64,000 nt of DNA from the NCBI RefSeq assembly GCF_963678635.1, contig NC_087068.1, forward strand, positions 40,197,649-40,261,648, written 5' to 3'. Below are positions 13,340 through 23,080 of this stretch, piece after piece (the stretch's first letter is position 1; every line of letters starts with the position of its first letter). The translations under genes were made by a program, and so were the position numbers. Below the pieces are notes generated by a model that made no database searches, was not told where the DNA came from, and worked only from the letters and a program-made list of their open reading frames with translations. Origin of the DNA: Symsagittifera roscoffensis. Taxonomy: Eukaryota; Xenacoelomorpha; Acoela; Convolutidae.

Positions 13340-13795
13340 GAAAAAAACTCTAGGATAAGCGTTTTTTCATATATGGAAATTGTAGGATTAACATTTTTTC
13401 ATATATGAAAATTGTAGGATAAACATTTTTTTAGCTTCAAATTAAATATTCATTTTTGATGAGCAATGTCCTTTAAATTGAGCAAAAGCACTCCTAAATA
13501 ATTTAAGTTTGTTTATAAACAAGTTTTAACAATTTCTGAAAACCTTGCCTTTCATAAATAATGGTTATCATACAATTTTCATAAATGGAAATTGTATGAT
13601 AACCATTTTTTTCAAAGAAGTAAACTTAGTTATTATTCATCACCAGAATGTTGTATTTGGTTCAAATAGCCGGAGAAAGTAGGTTAAATATTTTTTTCAA
13701 CGGTATTTTGAATTAGCATGAAAATTGTATGATTAGCACTTTTCCATACATTTGATACGGCATTTTGTAAGATAAGCATTTTCGGTTTATGGAGG
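13340..13795. repeat. Dispersed GAAAATTGTAGGATAA-ACATTTTT repeat
   Basis: A word of about 35 bp resembling ATATGGAAATTGTAGGATTA followed by ACATTTTTTC occurs near 13,353-13,430, again at about 13,560-13,610, and degenerately at 13,715-13,785. Similar or inverted copies (TTTGTATGATAAGCATT) appear at about 46,510-46,600 and 47,080-47,145. Nothing coding is visible. Confidence 0.55.
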
Positions 13796-14120
13796 TGAAC
13801 CCGGGGTCACATTACCTTTCGAGGCCTTTTTGTTGGTTTTAATCGGTTTTCTTTATAAAACCGCTCAAAAACCGCTTGAAACCTCTCAAATCTTGCTTGA
13901 AAAACCGTTCAAAAATCACCGCAAGAAATGAGCGGTTTTTGAGCGGTTTTTCAAGCAAGATTTGAGCGGTTTGAGCGGTTTTTCCAAAAAAAACCGCCCA
14001 AACCGCCCAAACCGCTCAAATCTTGCTGAAAAACCGCTCAAACCGCTCAAATCTTGCTGAAAAACCGCTCAAACCGCTCATATCTTGAGCGGTTTTTGAG
14101 CGGGATCTCGACCCGGGTTG
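13796..14120. repeat. Self-complementary GAGCGGTTT repeat, copy 2 (inverted relative to copy 1)
   Basis: Same words as copy 1: AAACCGCTC runs at 13,858-13,925, GAGCGGTTTTTGAGCGG at 13,929-13,985, then AAACCGCTCAAATCTTGC three times to 14,085. It exits through GGGATCTCGACCCGGGTTG, which is the inverted partner of the CCCGAGTCGAGAT that opens copy 1. The two blocks therefore bracket 13,266-13,795 as an inverted pair. Confidence 0.8.
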
Positions 14121-14377
14121 TTTTACCGTTTACTCATTGAACTATTTTAGAAAGAGAAACGAAGATGAACCATTTATAACATGCATAACTGGCAAAAAGT
14201 TAAAACGACCATCTCAACTTTTTTTAAAAGACTAAGAACATTTGAAACAAATTATGGAGCAGTCGGAAAAACCAGCTGATGCGATCAATTTACGGAACAA
14301 AATTTTGCAAATGCTAATATTGAAACAATGTTGCTCCAACTGAGAAAGTAAAAACGTGTGAAAAATTGGTATTAAAA

Positions 14378-16690
14378 ATGTTCCAGGGACTAAAAGAAAA
14401 TTTTTCAGAGCCACCGCCAAACGAAGCAAGAAATCATACGATGGGTCATTTTGGGCTGAAACAACCAGCAGCGACAGCTGGATCTTCATCTTCCTCTCGC
14501 ATTTCTTCTGGTCGTCAATTTAATCAGGTTGCTCAGCCAGTGATGTCTCCAACTGCGTTCAACACTAGAAATCAAAGAGGAGTTTCGCAAACATCAGCAA
14601 ACGAAAGCTCACGAGCAGCGTTTCAGAACCCCACCCCAAGAAAGCAGCGGGTAAAATCTAAAGCGCGCAAGGAAATGCTAACAGAAGGATCAACACAGAA
14701 CACCTTTGAGCTTTTAGGAGCAACTTTAAGTCCAACAAAATCGCAAGATTCGCCTCAACGAGCGTCACCTTCGAATACAAAACCAGGATCATATGCAATG
14801 CCTGCAAATCCGACACCACCGCAGACGCAACTGACATTGCCAGTGAAGCAACAGACAGCACCTCAAAGTCAAACGACAGCACCTCAGACTCAAACGGCAG
14901 CACCTCAGATTCAAACGACAGAGCGTCAGATTCAAGTGACATCTCCACTGAAACAACCGACATCACCTCCGATTCAAACGACATCTCCACTGAAGCAACC
15001 AACAGCACCTCTGATTCAAACGACATCTCCACTGAAGCAGCCGACAGCACCTCTGATTCAAACGACATCTCCGCTGAAGCAACCGACAGCACCTCTGATT
15101 CAAACGACAGAGCGTCAGATTCAAGTGACATCTCCACTGAAACAACCGACAGCACCTCTGATTCAAACGGCATCTCCACTGAAGCAACCGACATCACCTC
15201 TGATTCAAACGACGTCTCCACTGAAGCAACCGACATCACCTCTGATTCAAACGACGTCTCCGCTGAAGCAACCGACATCACCTCTGATTCAAACGGCATC
15301 TCCAATGAAGCAACCGACATCACCTCTGATTCAAACGGCATCTCCACTGAAGCAACCGACATCACCTCTGATTCGAGCGACGTCGCCACTGAAGCAACCG
15401 ACAGCACCTCTGATTCAAACGACATCTCCACTGAAGCAACCGACAGCACCTCTGATTCAAACGACATCTCCGCTGAAGCAACCGACAGCACCTCTGATTC
15501 AAACGACAGAGCGTCGGATTCAAGTGACATCTCCACTGAAACAACCGACAGCACCTCTGATTCAAACGGCATCTCCACTGAAGCAACCGACATCATCTCT
15601 GATTCAAACGACATCTCCACTGAAGCAGCCGACAGCACCTCTGATTCAAACGACGTCTCCACTGAAGCAACCGATATCACCTCTGATTCAAACGGCATCT
15701 CCACTGAAGCAACCGACATCACCTCTGATTCAAACGACGTCTCCACTGAAGCAACCGACAGCACCTATGACTCAGGCGACATCTCCACAGAAGCCTCCGC
15801 GATCAACTCTGTTTGAGGCAATCGGTGCAACTCAATTGAGAGATCAAAATCAGCTCGGAACCCAAGAAAGTGGAGAAATGCAAGGGTATGATGACAACCA
15901 GCAGCAGTTAATGACACAAAAAGCAGCAGGTCGTCCAGCAGATTTGACCAAGTATGGGATTTCTTCCAAAATTCCGAACCACGGAGGTCACAGTAGGAGA
16001 GATAATAATCAACCGAGATCAGGAAGACGATCCGATTCCCAGGAGCCGGTATACAAAACGACCAAGAATCAGCGCGTATTATACTTGGATCCCGAACAGC
16101 AGCAAGAGCAACCTTGGATACCCTACAGAAAGAATTCATATCCGAACGCAATGCCAGTGCAAACTGAGGTTACAGGACCATTTGCAGCATCGAATACCTA
16201 CTTGGAGCAGTTAGGCAGGCAAATGCCAGCAACTGCTTCAAGGAATTTTGATTCAACGCCGCATCAGCAGCCAAAAATCCCCCCGACAATGCAAGAAACT
16301 CAACCGCTAAATGCACTAGTAAACGCGCCAATGAGCGAACCAGTGACTCCAGCGACTCCTACGTCTGCTATGACCGATGAAACCGTCCAGGAGTCGACAT
16401 CAAGTAAGAAGAAGAACAAAAAGAAGAAGAGGACAACGATGACGACGACGTCGACGAATACGACGGTTACAACGAATGCAACTAATGTGGCGAATGCGAA
16501 TCCGACAAATGTGGTGAGCGCGAATGGGAACGCGAATACGAACACGAATATAAGGTGGTGGAGGCCTAAGCTTCCCGATTCAACAACGATGAAAAGATTG
16601 ACGAAAACAAGAGGGGGTAAGAACAATTCCACTATCGTGAACGCATACATTTTCGGCTATTCTTTAAAACCCCCATCTGCAAGTTTTTAA
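14378..16690 (+). CDS. Large disordered protein with about 20 SPLK repeats of 14 residues
   Basis: The longest open frame in the window, ending at TAA 16,688-16,690. The first ATG in frame is at 14,378 (770 residues); TTTTTCAG at 14,401-14,408 is a good splice acceptor, so translation may instead enter at 14,409 from an upstream exon. Regions: Ser/Gln-rich start; a short basic stretch (RKQRVKSKARKE, about residue 92); then a 14-residue repeat, consensus SPLKQPTAPLIQTT, 19 good units plus a degenerate SPQKPP unit, about residues 185-470. The array has a higher-order period of 399 nt marked by two TERxIQV inserts. Each unit carries S-P-L-K, a full proline-directed kinase consensus and a form of the SPxK motif known from some DNA-binding tails. 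The C-terminal third is Gln-rich, with a Lys cluster (SSKKKNKKKKR) and Asn/Thr repeats. No globular domain recognised. A nuclear, phosphorylation-regulated or chromatin role is a guess. Confidence 0.6.
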   Translation: MFQGLKENFSEPPPNEARNHTMGHFGLKQPAATAGSSSSSRISSGRQFNQVAQPVMSPTAFNTRNQRGVSQTSANESSRAAFQNPTPRKQRVKSKARKEMLTEGSTQNTFELLGATLSPTKSQDSPQRASPSNTKPGSYAMPANPTPPQTQLTLPVKQQTAPQSQTTAPQTQTAAPQIQTTERQIQVTSPLKQPTSPPIQTTSPLKQPTAPLIQTTSPLKQPTAPLIQTTSPLKQPTAPLIQTTERQIQVTSPLKQPTAPLIQTASPLKQPTSPLIQTTSPLKQPTSPLIQTTSPLKQPTSPLIQTASPMKQPTSPLIQTASPLKQPTSPLIRATSPLKQPTAPLIQTTSPLKQPTAPLIQTTSPLKQPTAPLIQTTERRIQVTSPLKQPTAPLIQTASPLKQPTSSLIQTTSPLKQPTAPLIQTTSPLKQPISPLIQTASPLKQPTSPLIQTTSPLKQPTAPMTQATSPQKPPRSTLFEAIGATQLRDQNQLGTQESGEMQGYDDNQQQLMTQKAAGRPADLTKYGISSKIPNHGGHSRRDNNQPRSGRRSDSQEPVYKTTKNQRVLYLDPEQQQEQPWIPYRKNSYPNAMPVQTEVTGPFAASNTYLEQLGRQMPATASRNFDSTPHQQPKIPPTMQETQPLNALVNAPMSEPVTPATPTSAMTDETVQESTSSKKKNKKKKRTTMTTTSTNTTVTTNATNVANANPTNVVSANGNANTNTNIRWWRPKLPDSTTMKRLTKTRGGKNNSTIVNAYIFGYSLKPPSASF
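14938..15790 (+). repeat. 42-bp coding minisatellite with 399-bp higher-order period
   Basis: The unit starting TCTCCACTGAAGCAACCGAC is 42 bp and occurs about 20 times in frame. Blocks beginning near 14,980 and 15,380 repeat each other at a 399-bp offset, including the TERxIQV-encoding insert. Because 42 is divisible by three and the unit lacks reverse-frame stops, the antisense strand is also open for 368 codons here. Confidence 0.9.
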
Positions 16691-17164
16691 TGCTAAAACT
16701 TGGCTCGCAGTACGATTGTTCAACCAATTTGCATGCCTACAAATCACGCTCTTACAAATACATTTTTTGTAATTAACCTGATGAAAAACCAATCGCTAAA
16801 TCACTTAAAATTGATATGCTGTTGTGAGAATGGGTAAGCCTAGTTCTTCATGCTTGCCCAGTTCTATTATTGTACACTTAGCCGTGTTGTGGAAATCGAA
16901 AGCTTGCGAAATGGGGAGCGAATTTTTCAATGCACGGTTTTTGAATTGAAATGATGAAAATGTTTGTATTGGTGAACCAAAAATGTACCAGGTTTCTTAA
17001 ATATAAAAAAATGTTGAAGAAAACTAAAACATCAAAAATACAAAACAAGCTTATGAGAGCCTAATACAAACTAAGGGAGCCAATTGCTGGGCAATTGAAT
17101 TAGCGTATTGCGACCAAAAATAATTTATGAATAAAAAAATTCGCGTTACAATTGAAAAAATACA
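16691..17164. other. Non-coding spacer
   Basis: AT-rich sequence between the SPLK-repeat coding block and the first tandem integrase-bearing unit. No ORF of interest or repeat recognised. Confidence 0.5.
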
Positions 17165-18560
17165 AAGATTCAGCTCAAAAGCAGTCTGGAAGTTTTTCTA
17201 AAAATCGGTCAATACATCAAGACAAGTAAAATAATTCCGGTTTTTTAAAGTTCAAAAATAGTTTAATTGACTCTAAGGTCTGCTCCAGAAGCATGACCCC
17301 AAGTCTTCGTTTTATCGTTGGTATCGATTGTTGAAAAAGATCACATCCTCTGTGGTCACCAACAGAATGAATATATTGCGACTTCATACCTCGCACAAAC
17401 ATTGTTTCATTCTTTTTTTCTTTAAACCCAGAGAAGAGGTCTGTTCCAATGGAATCTACTATTTTATGGTTTTTCTTCCATTTTGCTGCCGGTGGATTAC
17501 TTTCACAGAGGGAAATTTCAATAATCGATTGATTGCTACTTAGATATGTCTTCTTCCCCTTAATTGTGCTCATCGGTCCGGTTTAAGCTTACTGAACTTC
17601 CTACCCGGACTGTGTTAACTGTGGCAATGGTTTCGACGCGTTTTTCAGAATTGGGCTCTTAGGTTGTTACCATAATCATTAATTTTCCTTTTTTTTTCAG
17701 GAAATGCAAAACTTGTTTTCCAGAAAACGTGATGAAAAAAATTAGGAAATGAATAACAATTGTGACATATTTTTCCTTTAAAGTTTGATTGAAATTGGTC
17801 ACAAAATCGCAATAACAAAAAAAATAAAGAGCTGAAAGAGCGTTTGAAAGTGAGTTACAGAAAAATTCAGCTTGAAAGCAGTCTGGAAGTTGGTCTGAAA
17901 ATCGGTCAATACATCGACACGAGGAAAAAACATTCCGGTTTTTTTTAATGCAGGAGCTTCAGTGCCCTATGATTATCAAAGACTAATACTATAACATCAA
18001 AAAATTAGTTCTGTGTTGTTTTTAACACCACAAAAAAAATTGTTTTCCTTAAATGATGCTGCTGTTGTTTCGGCCGCTCCACATGCTGTGTTGCTAAAAT
18101 GTTCCAAATTGTAAGAGTTGAGAACCTATGATCTGAAATTCCGTTTTAGGTGACCTTCCATAATGAGTTTTGTTTATCGTTTATTTTTTGTTAGTAGTAG
18201 AATCCATTCGAAAAGATCACCTTTCTGGGTTCAAAGAAAAAATAATCAATAAATTTTTGTGCAAATCACACATATAATTTATTTGTGGAATACCACTGAG
18301 GATTTGGTCTTTTTGAACATTTGATACAAACGATAAAACGAAGATTAGGTGTAATGCTCTTGGAGCAGAATTTAGAGTCATATCATTTTGTTTGGGTACA
18401 AGAAAACGAGTCCTGATTTTGTCTAACCAAAAATGATAACAAAACTCAATTTGTCGAAGGTTACCTGAAACGGAATTAAGATCGTAAGTTATCATTTCTA
18501 ATGTCACAATTTATTAGATCTCGTTTTGGGTCTCGTTTTATCAGGTCTAGTTTTATTATA
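17165..18560 (-). pseudogene. Tandem unit 1 with minus-strand gypsy-type integrase fragment
   Basis: On the minus strand, 17,640-17,217 reads as a decayed integrase core start: EVQ and TGP separated by stop codons, then KGKKTYL and, after a frameshift, residues like NRLLKFPSVKV. In gypsy integrases this is the (I/M)D-x-TGP ... LVVID ... SKFP segment that carries the first catalytic Asp. The same boundary sequence (TTCAGCTCAAAAGCAGTCTGG) occurs at about 17,170, 17,867 and 19,091, marking tandem units. Unit 1 is longer than the others because 18,217-18,510 is an inverted piece of the same integrase region. Confidence 0.5.
18217..18510 (+). repeat. Inverted fragment of the integrase unit
   Basis: The plus strand here contains TGGAGCAGAATTTAGAGTCA, the reverse complement of the TGACTCTAAGGTCTGCTCCA-like sequence at 17,270, 18,580 and 24,965, together with matching flanking words (AACGATAAAACGAAG, TTTTGAACA). 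It is therefore an inverted copy of about 0.3 kb inside the tandem units. Confidence 0.6.
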
Positions 18561-19213
18561 CGCTAACTTAGTTTAATTGACTAAGTTCTGCTCCAGAAGC
18601 ATAACCCCAAGTCTTCATTTTATCGTTTGTAATGATTTTGGAAAAAAATCACACCCTCTGTGGTCACCAACAGAATGAGTAAATTGTGACTTTATACCTC
18701 GCACAGTTATTTTTTCGTTTTTTCTTTAAACCCAGAAGTGATCTATTCGAATGAATTCCGGTATTATATTTATATCTCAATAAATTCTGGTGAACTAAAC
18801 CGAAGTGTCTCCTTCCCCTTATTTGTTCTCATCGGATACGTATATTCTAAGTGAACTTCCTACCCAGGCTAGGTTAACTGTGCCAATTTTTTTGACGTGT
18901 TTTACAAGAATGGGTTTTGTAGGTTTTTAACATGTTGAGTATAGTTTTTTTTTCAGGAAACGCAAAATTCATTTTCCAGGAAACCTAACGAAATCAATTA
19001 AAAAATGAATAACATAAAAGACACATTTTTTTCCATCAAAACGTAGGAAGAATAAAAATAACGAGAGCTGAAAGAGCGTTTGAAAACTGTTTCAAGACGA
19101 TTCAGTTCGAAAGCAGCCTGGAAAATGGTCTGAAAATTGGTCAATCTATCGACACAAACAAAATCATTCCGGATTTTTTTTTAATCAGGAGCTTCATTGC
19201 CCTGTGATTGCCA
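18560..19213 (-). pseudogene. Tandem unit 2, minus-strand integrase fragment, interrupted by the LTR element
   Basis: Close to unit 1 in order and content: CTGCTCCAGAAGCATAACCCCAAG, CTCTGTGGTCACCAACAGAATGAGT, then AGAGCTGAAAGAGCGTTTGAAA and the CATTCCGG-TTTTTTT boundary (19,165-19,180). The unit is cut at 19,213 by the 5' LTR and appears to resume after 24,687. It is even more degraded than unit 1, with no open stretch of note. Confidence 0.5.
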
Positions 19214-19547
19214 TGAGGCGACCTTCGGTACCTCATTCTGTTCTATTTACTTATGTATGTCTTATTTAATTATGTCTTAATTATCTACTTATAGTGCAGT
19301 AAATTGATTCAAGGACAAATCTCACCAGTCAAATCGTTTGTCACTTGAGAACCTGAAGCGGTCACTTGCGAAAGCCTTAAGTATGAAATCTAGTCGTTAA
19401 ACATTCTTGTTATTCAAAACAATACATTCAATCTGGAATCGTTATTCATATATACATTATTCTATTCTATCTATTTGTATATCATATTTAATTCAATATT
19501 CGATTTTTACAATGCTGTTTTCCCTACTCCAACTGAGGGAAATCTCA
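19214..19547 (+). repeat. 5' LTR
   Basis: Starts TGAGGCGACCTTCGG and ends AGGGAAATCTCA; aligned without gaps to 24,354-24,687. The final base of the LTR is the A of the first gag ATG. Confidence 0.9.
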
Positions 19548-19738
19548 TGGCGCAGCCAGCAGGTCCTGTGAATGAAGACAGGGCTGACTTACTCGGAATA
19601 CTACCCTTTTGGGCGAAAACATCGGTTAACCCACCTTTCATTTGGGAGACTTGGGTGGGACAGTTTTTCTTGGCCGTTAGTCTCAAAGACAATATTTCAC
19701 CTGGGGACCGGAAACTGATGAAAGTGCAGCAGATGTAA
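19547..19738 (+). pseudogene. gag N-terminal segment
   Basis: An ATG at 19,547 overlaps the LTR edge and opens a 63-codon frame ending at TAA 19,736-19,738. It contains LLGILPFW and WETWVGQFFLAV, the LP-F ... W--W---F pattern that opens gypsy capsid domains. The stop is followed without a gap by more gag-like sequence in a shifted frame, so this is a broken gag rather than a separate gene. Confidence 0.6.
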
Positions 19739-19857
19739 CCAATAGGAACCTCCGAGTTGCAGCAGCTAATAGAAGAATCGATGAGTACAATCAAGAGAGG
19801 AGGAGGAAAGGACCTCGCGTTGGACATAACTGGTGTTACCATGAGGCAGAGGCGCGT

Positions 19858-20346
19858 TTGAAATCGCGACTTTTCTTCGCACTGGGAAATGAGGGGAAAA
19901 AACAATTTTTGGATACTTACCTTCACCTGGACCTCAATACTAGCTCTTTCATTGATTTTCACAAGTGTTGCGAAGATCTTTTCAAGGCAGAGCGGGACTA
20001 CACAGTCGAAAGGATAAAGTTGTATAAAACAATTTTCATGCAGGATAATGATTCATTCTCATCATTCTATGCCCGACTTTGCGCTCAAACTGCGCTGCGT
20101 AATTGGCCACTCGATCAGGAAAGAGCGAAAATGAAGGACTTGTTCATTGGCCGCATTCGCAATGTGGAGGTTCAGAGGCAATTAATCAGAGCAAAATCTA
20201 ATCTTGATGATACTCTACAACTGGCATTGGAGAATGAGAATGGGCTTAAACATCAAAACAGTTTCAGAAACTGCTCCTGCATAACAACGCTACTTCCAAT
20301 ACTACCAACTCTATCGAGTCTTCAGATCAAGAGGCAATTTAATTGA
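19858..20346 (+). pseudogene. gag capsid segment
   Basis: An open frame of about 160 codons with capsid-like content (LFFALGNEGKKQFLDTY near the start, then FYARLCAQTALRNW and FIGRIRNVEVQRQLI), the F--RL--L----F ... F--G------- pattern of the Retrotrans_gag domain. No CCHC zinc knuckle is visible before the protease, which is unusual for gypsy gag. The frame ends about 60 bp before the next one. Confidence 0.65.
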
Positions 20347-20406
20347 CGTAAATGATGACAGCGAGCCGGAATATGGGGTCATGGCGATAGACGTTATGCA
20401 GATAAA

Positions 20407-20810
20407 ACAATGTTGAACTTCTGAAGGCAGCGGGAGGACAACCAAGGAGCCTCAGCGTTCAGTTACGTTCTGGTAACTCCTTTTTCTATGCTACGGTGGA
20501 CACTGGCAGTCCCGTGTCTTTCTTAAACAAGAAAACGGCGGAAATACTCATGAAGCAGATTGCTAATGTTAAATTTAAGGACGTCGCGAGACATCCATTA
20601 GACGATACTTGTGTTGACTATAACAAGAAAGCGATTAAACTGTTCGGATCTCTAGAAACCGCTATTACGTCGAAGGGTTGGAAAATCGAAAATGCGTGTT
20701 TTTTGGTTTCCGAAAATCGTACACGGAATTTACTCGGGTTGAACCTTCATGACAGATTGGGAACTGAAACGGTGCAACGCGGATCGGCAGAAGTTAGCTT
20801 GGCGGAATAA
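20407..20810 (+). pseudogene. Aspartic protease (retropepsin) segment of pol
   Basis: Contains FFYATVDTGSPVSFL at about 20,480-20,525, with the D-T-G active-site triad of retropepsins, and a later FLVSENRTRNLLGLN resembling the hydrophobic-LLG flap-distal motif. The frame ends at TAA 20,808-20,810, just before the reverse transcriptase segment. Confidence 0.75.
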
Positions 20811-20840
20811 GAGCAGGAAATTGATCCGACCTCACAATTC

Positions 20841-21889
20841 TTGAGGGATCATTTTGTCAAAAGGTACCCCAACGTATTCAACAGGCTGGAGAGGTCAAAA
20901 AATTATAAAGTATTCACGAATTTAAAAGACTCTTTGGTACCTAGACAAGTTAAAGGCCGAAAAGTCCCTATACATTTGCAAGATCGAGTCACGGCTGAGA
21001 TTAAAAAATTAACCAAAGACAAGCACATTGAAAAAATAGAAAAGTGTACTTCGGATCATTTCATTGCGCCCATAGTCCTAACAGCAAAAAAGGATGGGTC
21101 TATAAAACTCGCGCTCAATGCTAAGCCCATGAATGCCCAAATCTGGCAAAATAAATATCAAATGCCTAATATGCATGAATTGATTGACTCGGCGGCCCAA
21201 ATCATAACTAGGGACATACCTGGTGAAGTGTGGTTTACTTCTCTTGACCTTAAATACGCTTTTAGTCAATTACCTTTATCGGAGCTAACCAGTATTCATT
21301 GTAACTTTAGTATTTTGAGTGGAGAGGCAACAGGCACCTATCGATTCAAAACTGGTTTCTACGGACTGACAAATATGCCTAGGGAATTCCAGAAAGCGAT
21401 GGACTGTACTTTACAATGATTGGAAGGCGTCTTATGTTAGCTTGATGATATACTGGTTGTCACTAAAGGAAAAATTGAGGATCATAATGTACTGGTCGAA
21501 AGAGTCATGAGTCGATTGAGTGAAGAAGGATGGGTGTTGAAACTTAGTAAATTTGAGTTCTCAGTTAACAAGTTAGTCTGGTTAGGGTGTGAAATTGATG
21601 AAAATTGATGAAATTGATGAAATTCTCAAAAATAGAGGCCATCAAATCCCTTTTGCCACCAAAAACCCTTAAGCAGTTAGGATCGTTTATGGGGACACTC
21701 AATCACCTTCAACGTTTCATTCCGGATTTGCACAATTACACAGTTGCATTCAGAGCTTCGTTAAAAGCGGAGAATAGGAAATTCTTTTTGTGGGGGGAAG
21801 AGCAAGACATTGCGTTTCAGAAAAATTTAAACCTCATCGCAAACATCCCTAATTTGTTTCAGTATGATGCTCCGAAAGCTTCGAGTTAA
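20841..21889 (+). pseudogene. Reverse transcriptase segment, broken at the catalytic box
   Basis: 20,841-21,419 holds RT finger and palm: KHIEKIEKCTSDHFIAPIV, VLTAKKDGSIKLALN and motif A TSLDLKYAFSQLPL with its catalytic Asp. The frame stops at TGA 21,417-21,419. Reading on, the YxDD box at about 21,434-21,448 is C-stop-LDD: a TAG replaces the expected aromatic codon, so the polymerase cannot be made intact. Around 21,590-21,620 a tandem GAAATTGAT slippage shifts the frame; the thumb/connection (KIEAIKSLLPPKTLKQLGSF) then continues to 21,889, where another shift leads into RNase H. Confidence 0.8.
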
Positions 21890-22334
21890 AAGTGATGCAA
21901 GTCACAGCGGGCTGGGGGCTTGCTTGGAACAAGAAGTCAAACCAAATTATTGGGCTCCGTTCGCGTCTGCCTCTAGGTTTCTAAACTCCGCGGAAATCAA
22001 GTATAGTACCAACGAGCTAGAGCTTTTGGCCATTGTATGGGCGTGTGAACATTTCCGTACATATTTACTCGGTCATCGCTTTAATATTCTAACTGATCAT
22101 AAGGCCATTATTTCCGCTCTCAACGTAACGTATGGCAAGAAATTTTATCAGTCACGACACTCTCGCTGGGCGGACCGCCTTATTCCGTTCGATTATCAAA
22201 TCAAACATATACCCGGTTCCTCCCTAGGTATTGTAGACTATATGTCCAGATACCCGACTTTTGAAGCACCTTTACCGTCATCGCATGATGAATTATTTGT
22301 CATTAAATCTATTCAAGTTTTCACAAAGCTTTAA
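21864..22334 (+). pseudogene. RNase H segment of pol
   Basis: Carries SDASHSGLGACLEQ with the first catalytic Asp, ELELLAIVWACEHFRTYL with the catalytic Glu, and ILTDHKAI with the next Asp, all in the order and spacing of gypsy RNase H. It ends with the chromodomain-less linker IKHIPGSSLGIVDYMSRYP typical of gypsy pol, then a stop at 22,332-22,334. This is the best preserved domain of the element. Confidence 0.85.
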
Positions 22335-23080
22335 AATCGAAAAGTACTCAATCCAAACCTCAAATAGTGCCGGTGGGGCAAATTTCATATTGTAACCATT
22401 TTCAACCAATCAGATCGTTTGGTTAAACTGGAGGCAAAATTAGCTACCTCTTAACTCAAACAACGGACCAATCAACAGTTGATTTATCTAGCCAATCGCT
22501 TTTTGGCAAACAGTTTCGTTCGTCGTCTCTAGAGGGAGTCGCGAATATTACTCAACCTGCTAAACAATCCCAAAAGGATATGCTAATTTATCGACATAAT
22601 TCCTCGCCGATAGAGGGCGTTAATTCATGCTCTCAGTCAACCAGCCAATCATATGCTAGTATGCAAAATCGTGAGTATATATCATCGTCGCGGGACGTCG
22701 ACTTTTCATGCTCTGGTAGTCTCGACCAATCACAGCTCAGTATGCAAATGAGATACGCTAAACCGGAAGTTTTCGATCAAACTCATTGTCTCCGACCTTA
22801 CATCTCAGAATTCAGTCACAAGATGGATACTTCAATTAATCTTGCTCAAAACACTACTCTCAACTCTACTCTAAATAACTCTAATACTTCTACTAATACT
22901 ATTGACTTCGCAAATAACACGATCGAACAAACAAATCTCCTCAATTTTATTGAAATTTTTTCTACCAGTTCCCCTAATTTGCGTACCTCAAGTCAACAAA
23001 GACCCCGACTCCTTACAGTTCGCCATATGGATCGCCCGAGTCGGATTGATCAGATACGTGCCGAAACCTTGCCAGATTGA
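22335..23080 (+). pseudogene. Linker after RNase H; no integrase core
   Basis: From 22,580 a frame of about 166 codons, rich in Ser, Asn and Gln (for example NTTLNSTLNNSNTSTNTI), ends at TGA near 23,080. This is where the integrase zinc-binding (HHCC) and catalytic (D,D-35-E) domains should lie; I see none of their motifs. Either the core was deleted and replaced, or the sequence was acquired. I do not recognise it. Confidence 0.45.

Noticed and set aside
14658-15764. Antisense 368-codon ORF as a gene
   Set aside because: It exists only because the 42-bp repeat is open in that frame. No ordinary coding sequence flanks it.
16300-16650. Antisense 116-codon hydrophobic ORF resembling a membrane protein
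   Set aside because: It is the antisense of the Thr/Asn/Lys-rich C-terminus of the SPLK-repeat protein; Val/Phe richness is the complement of those codons.
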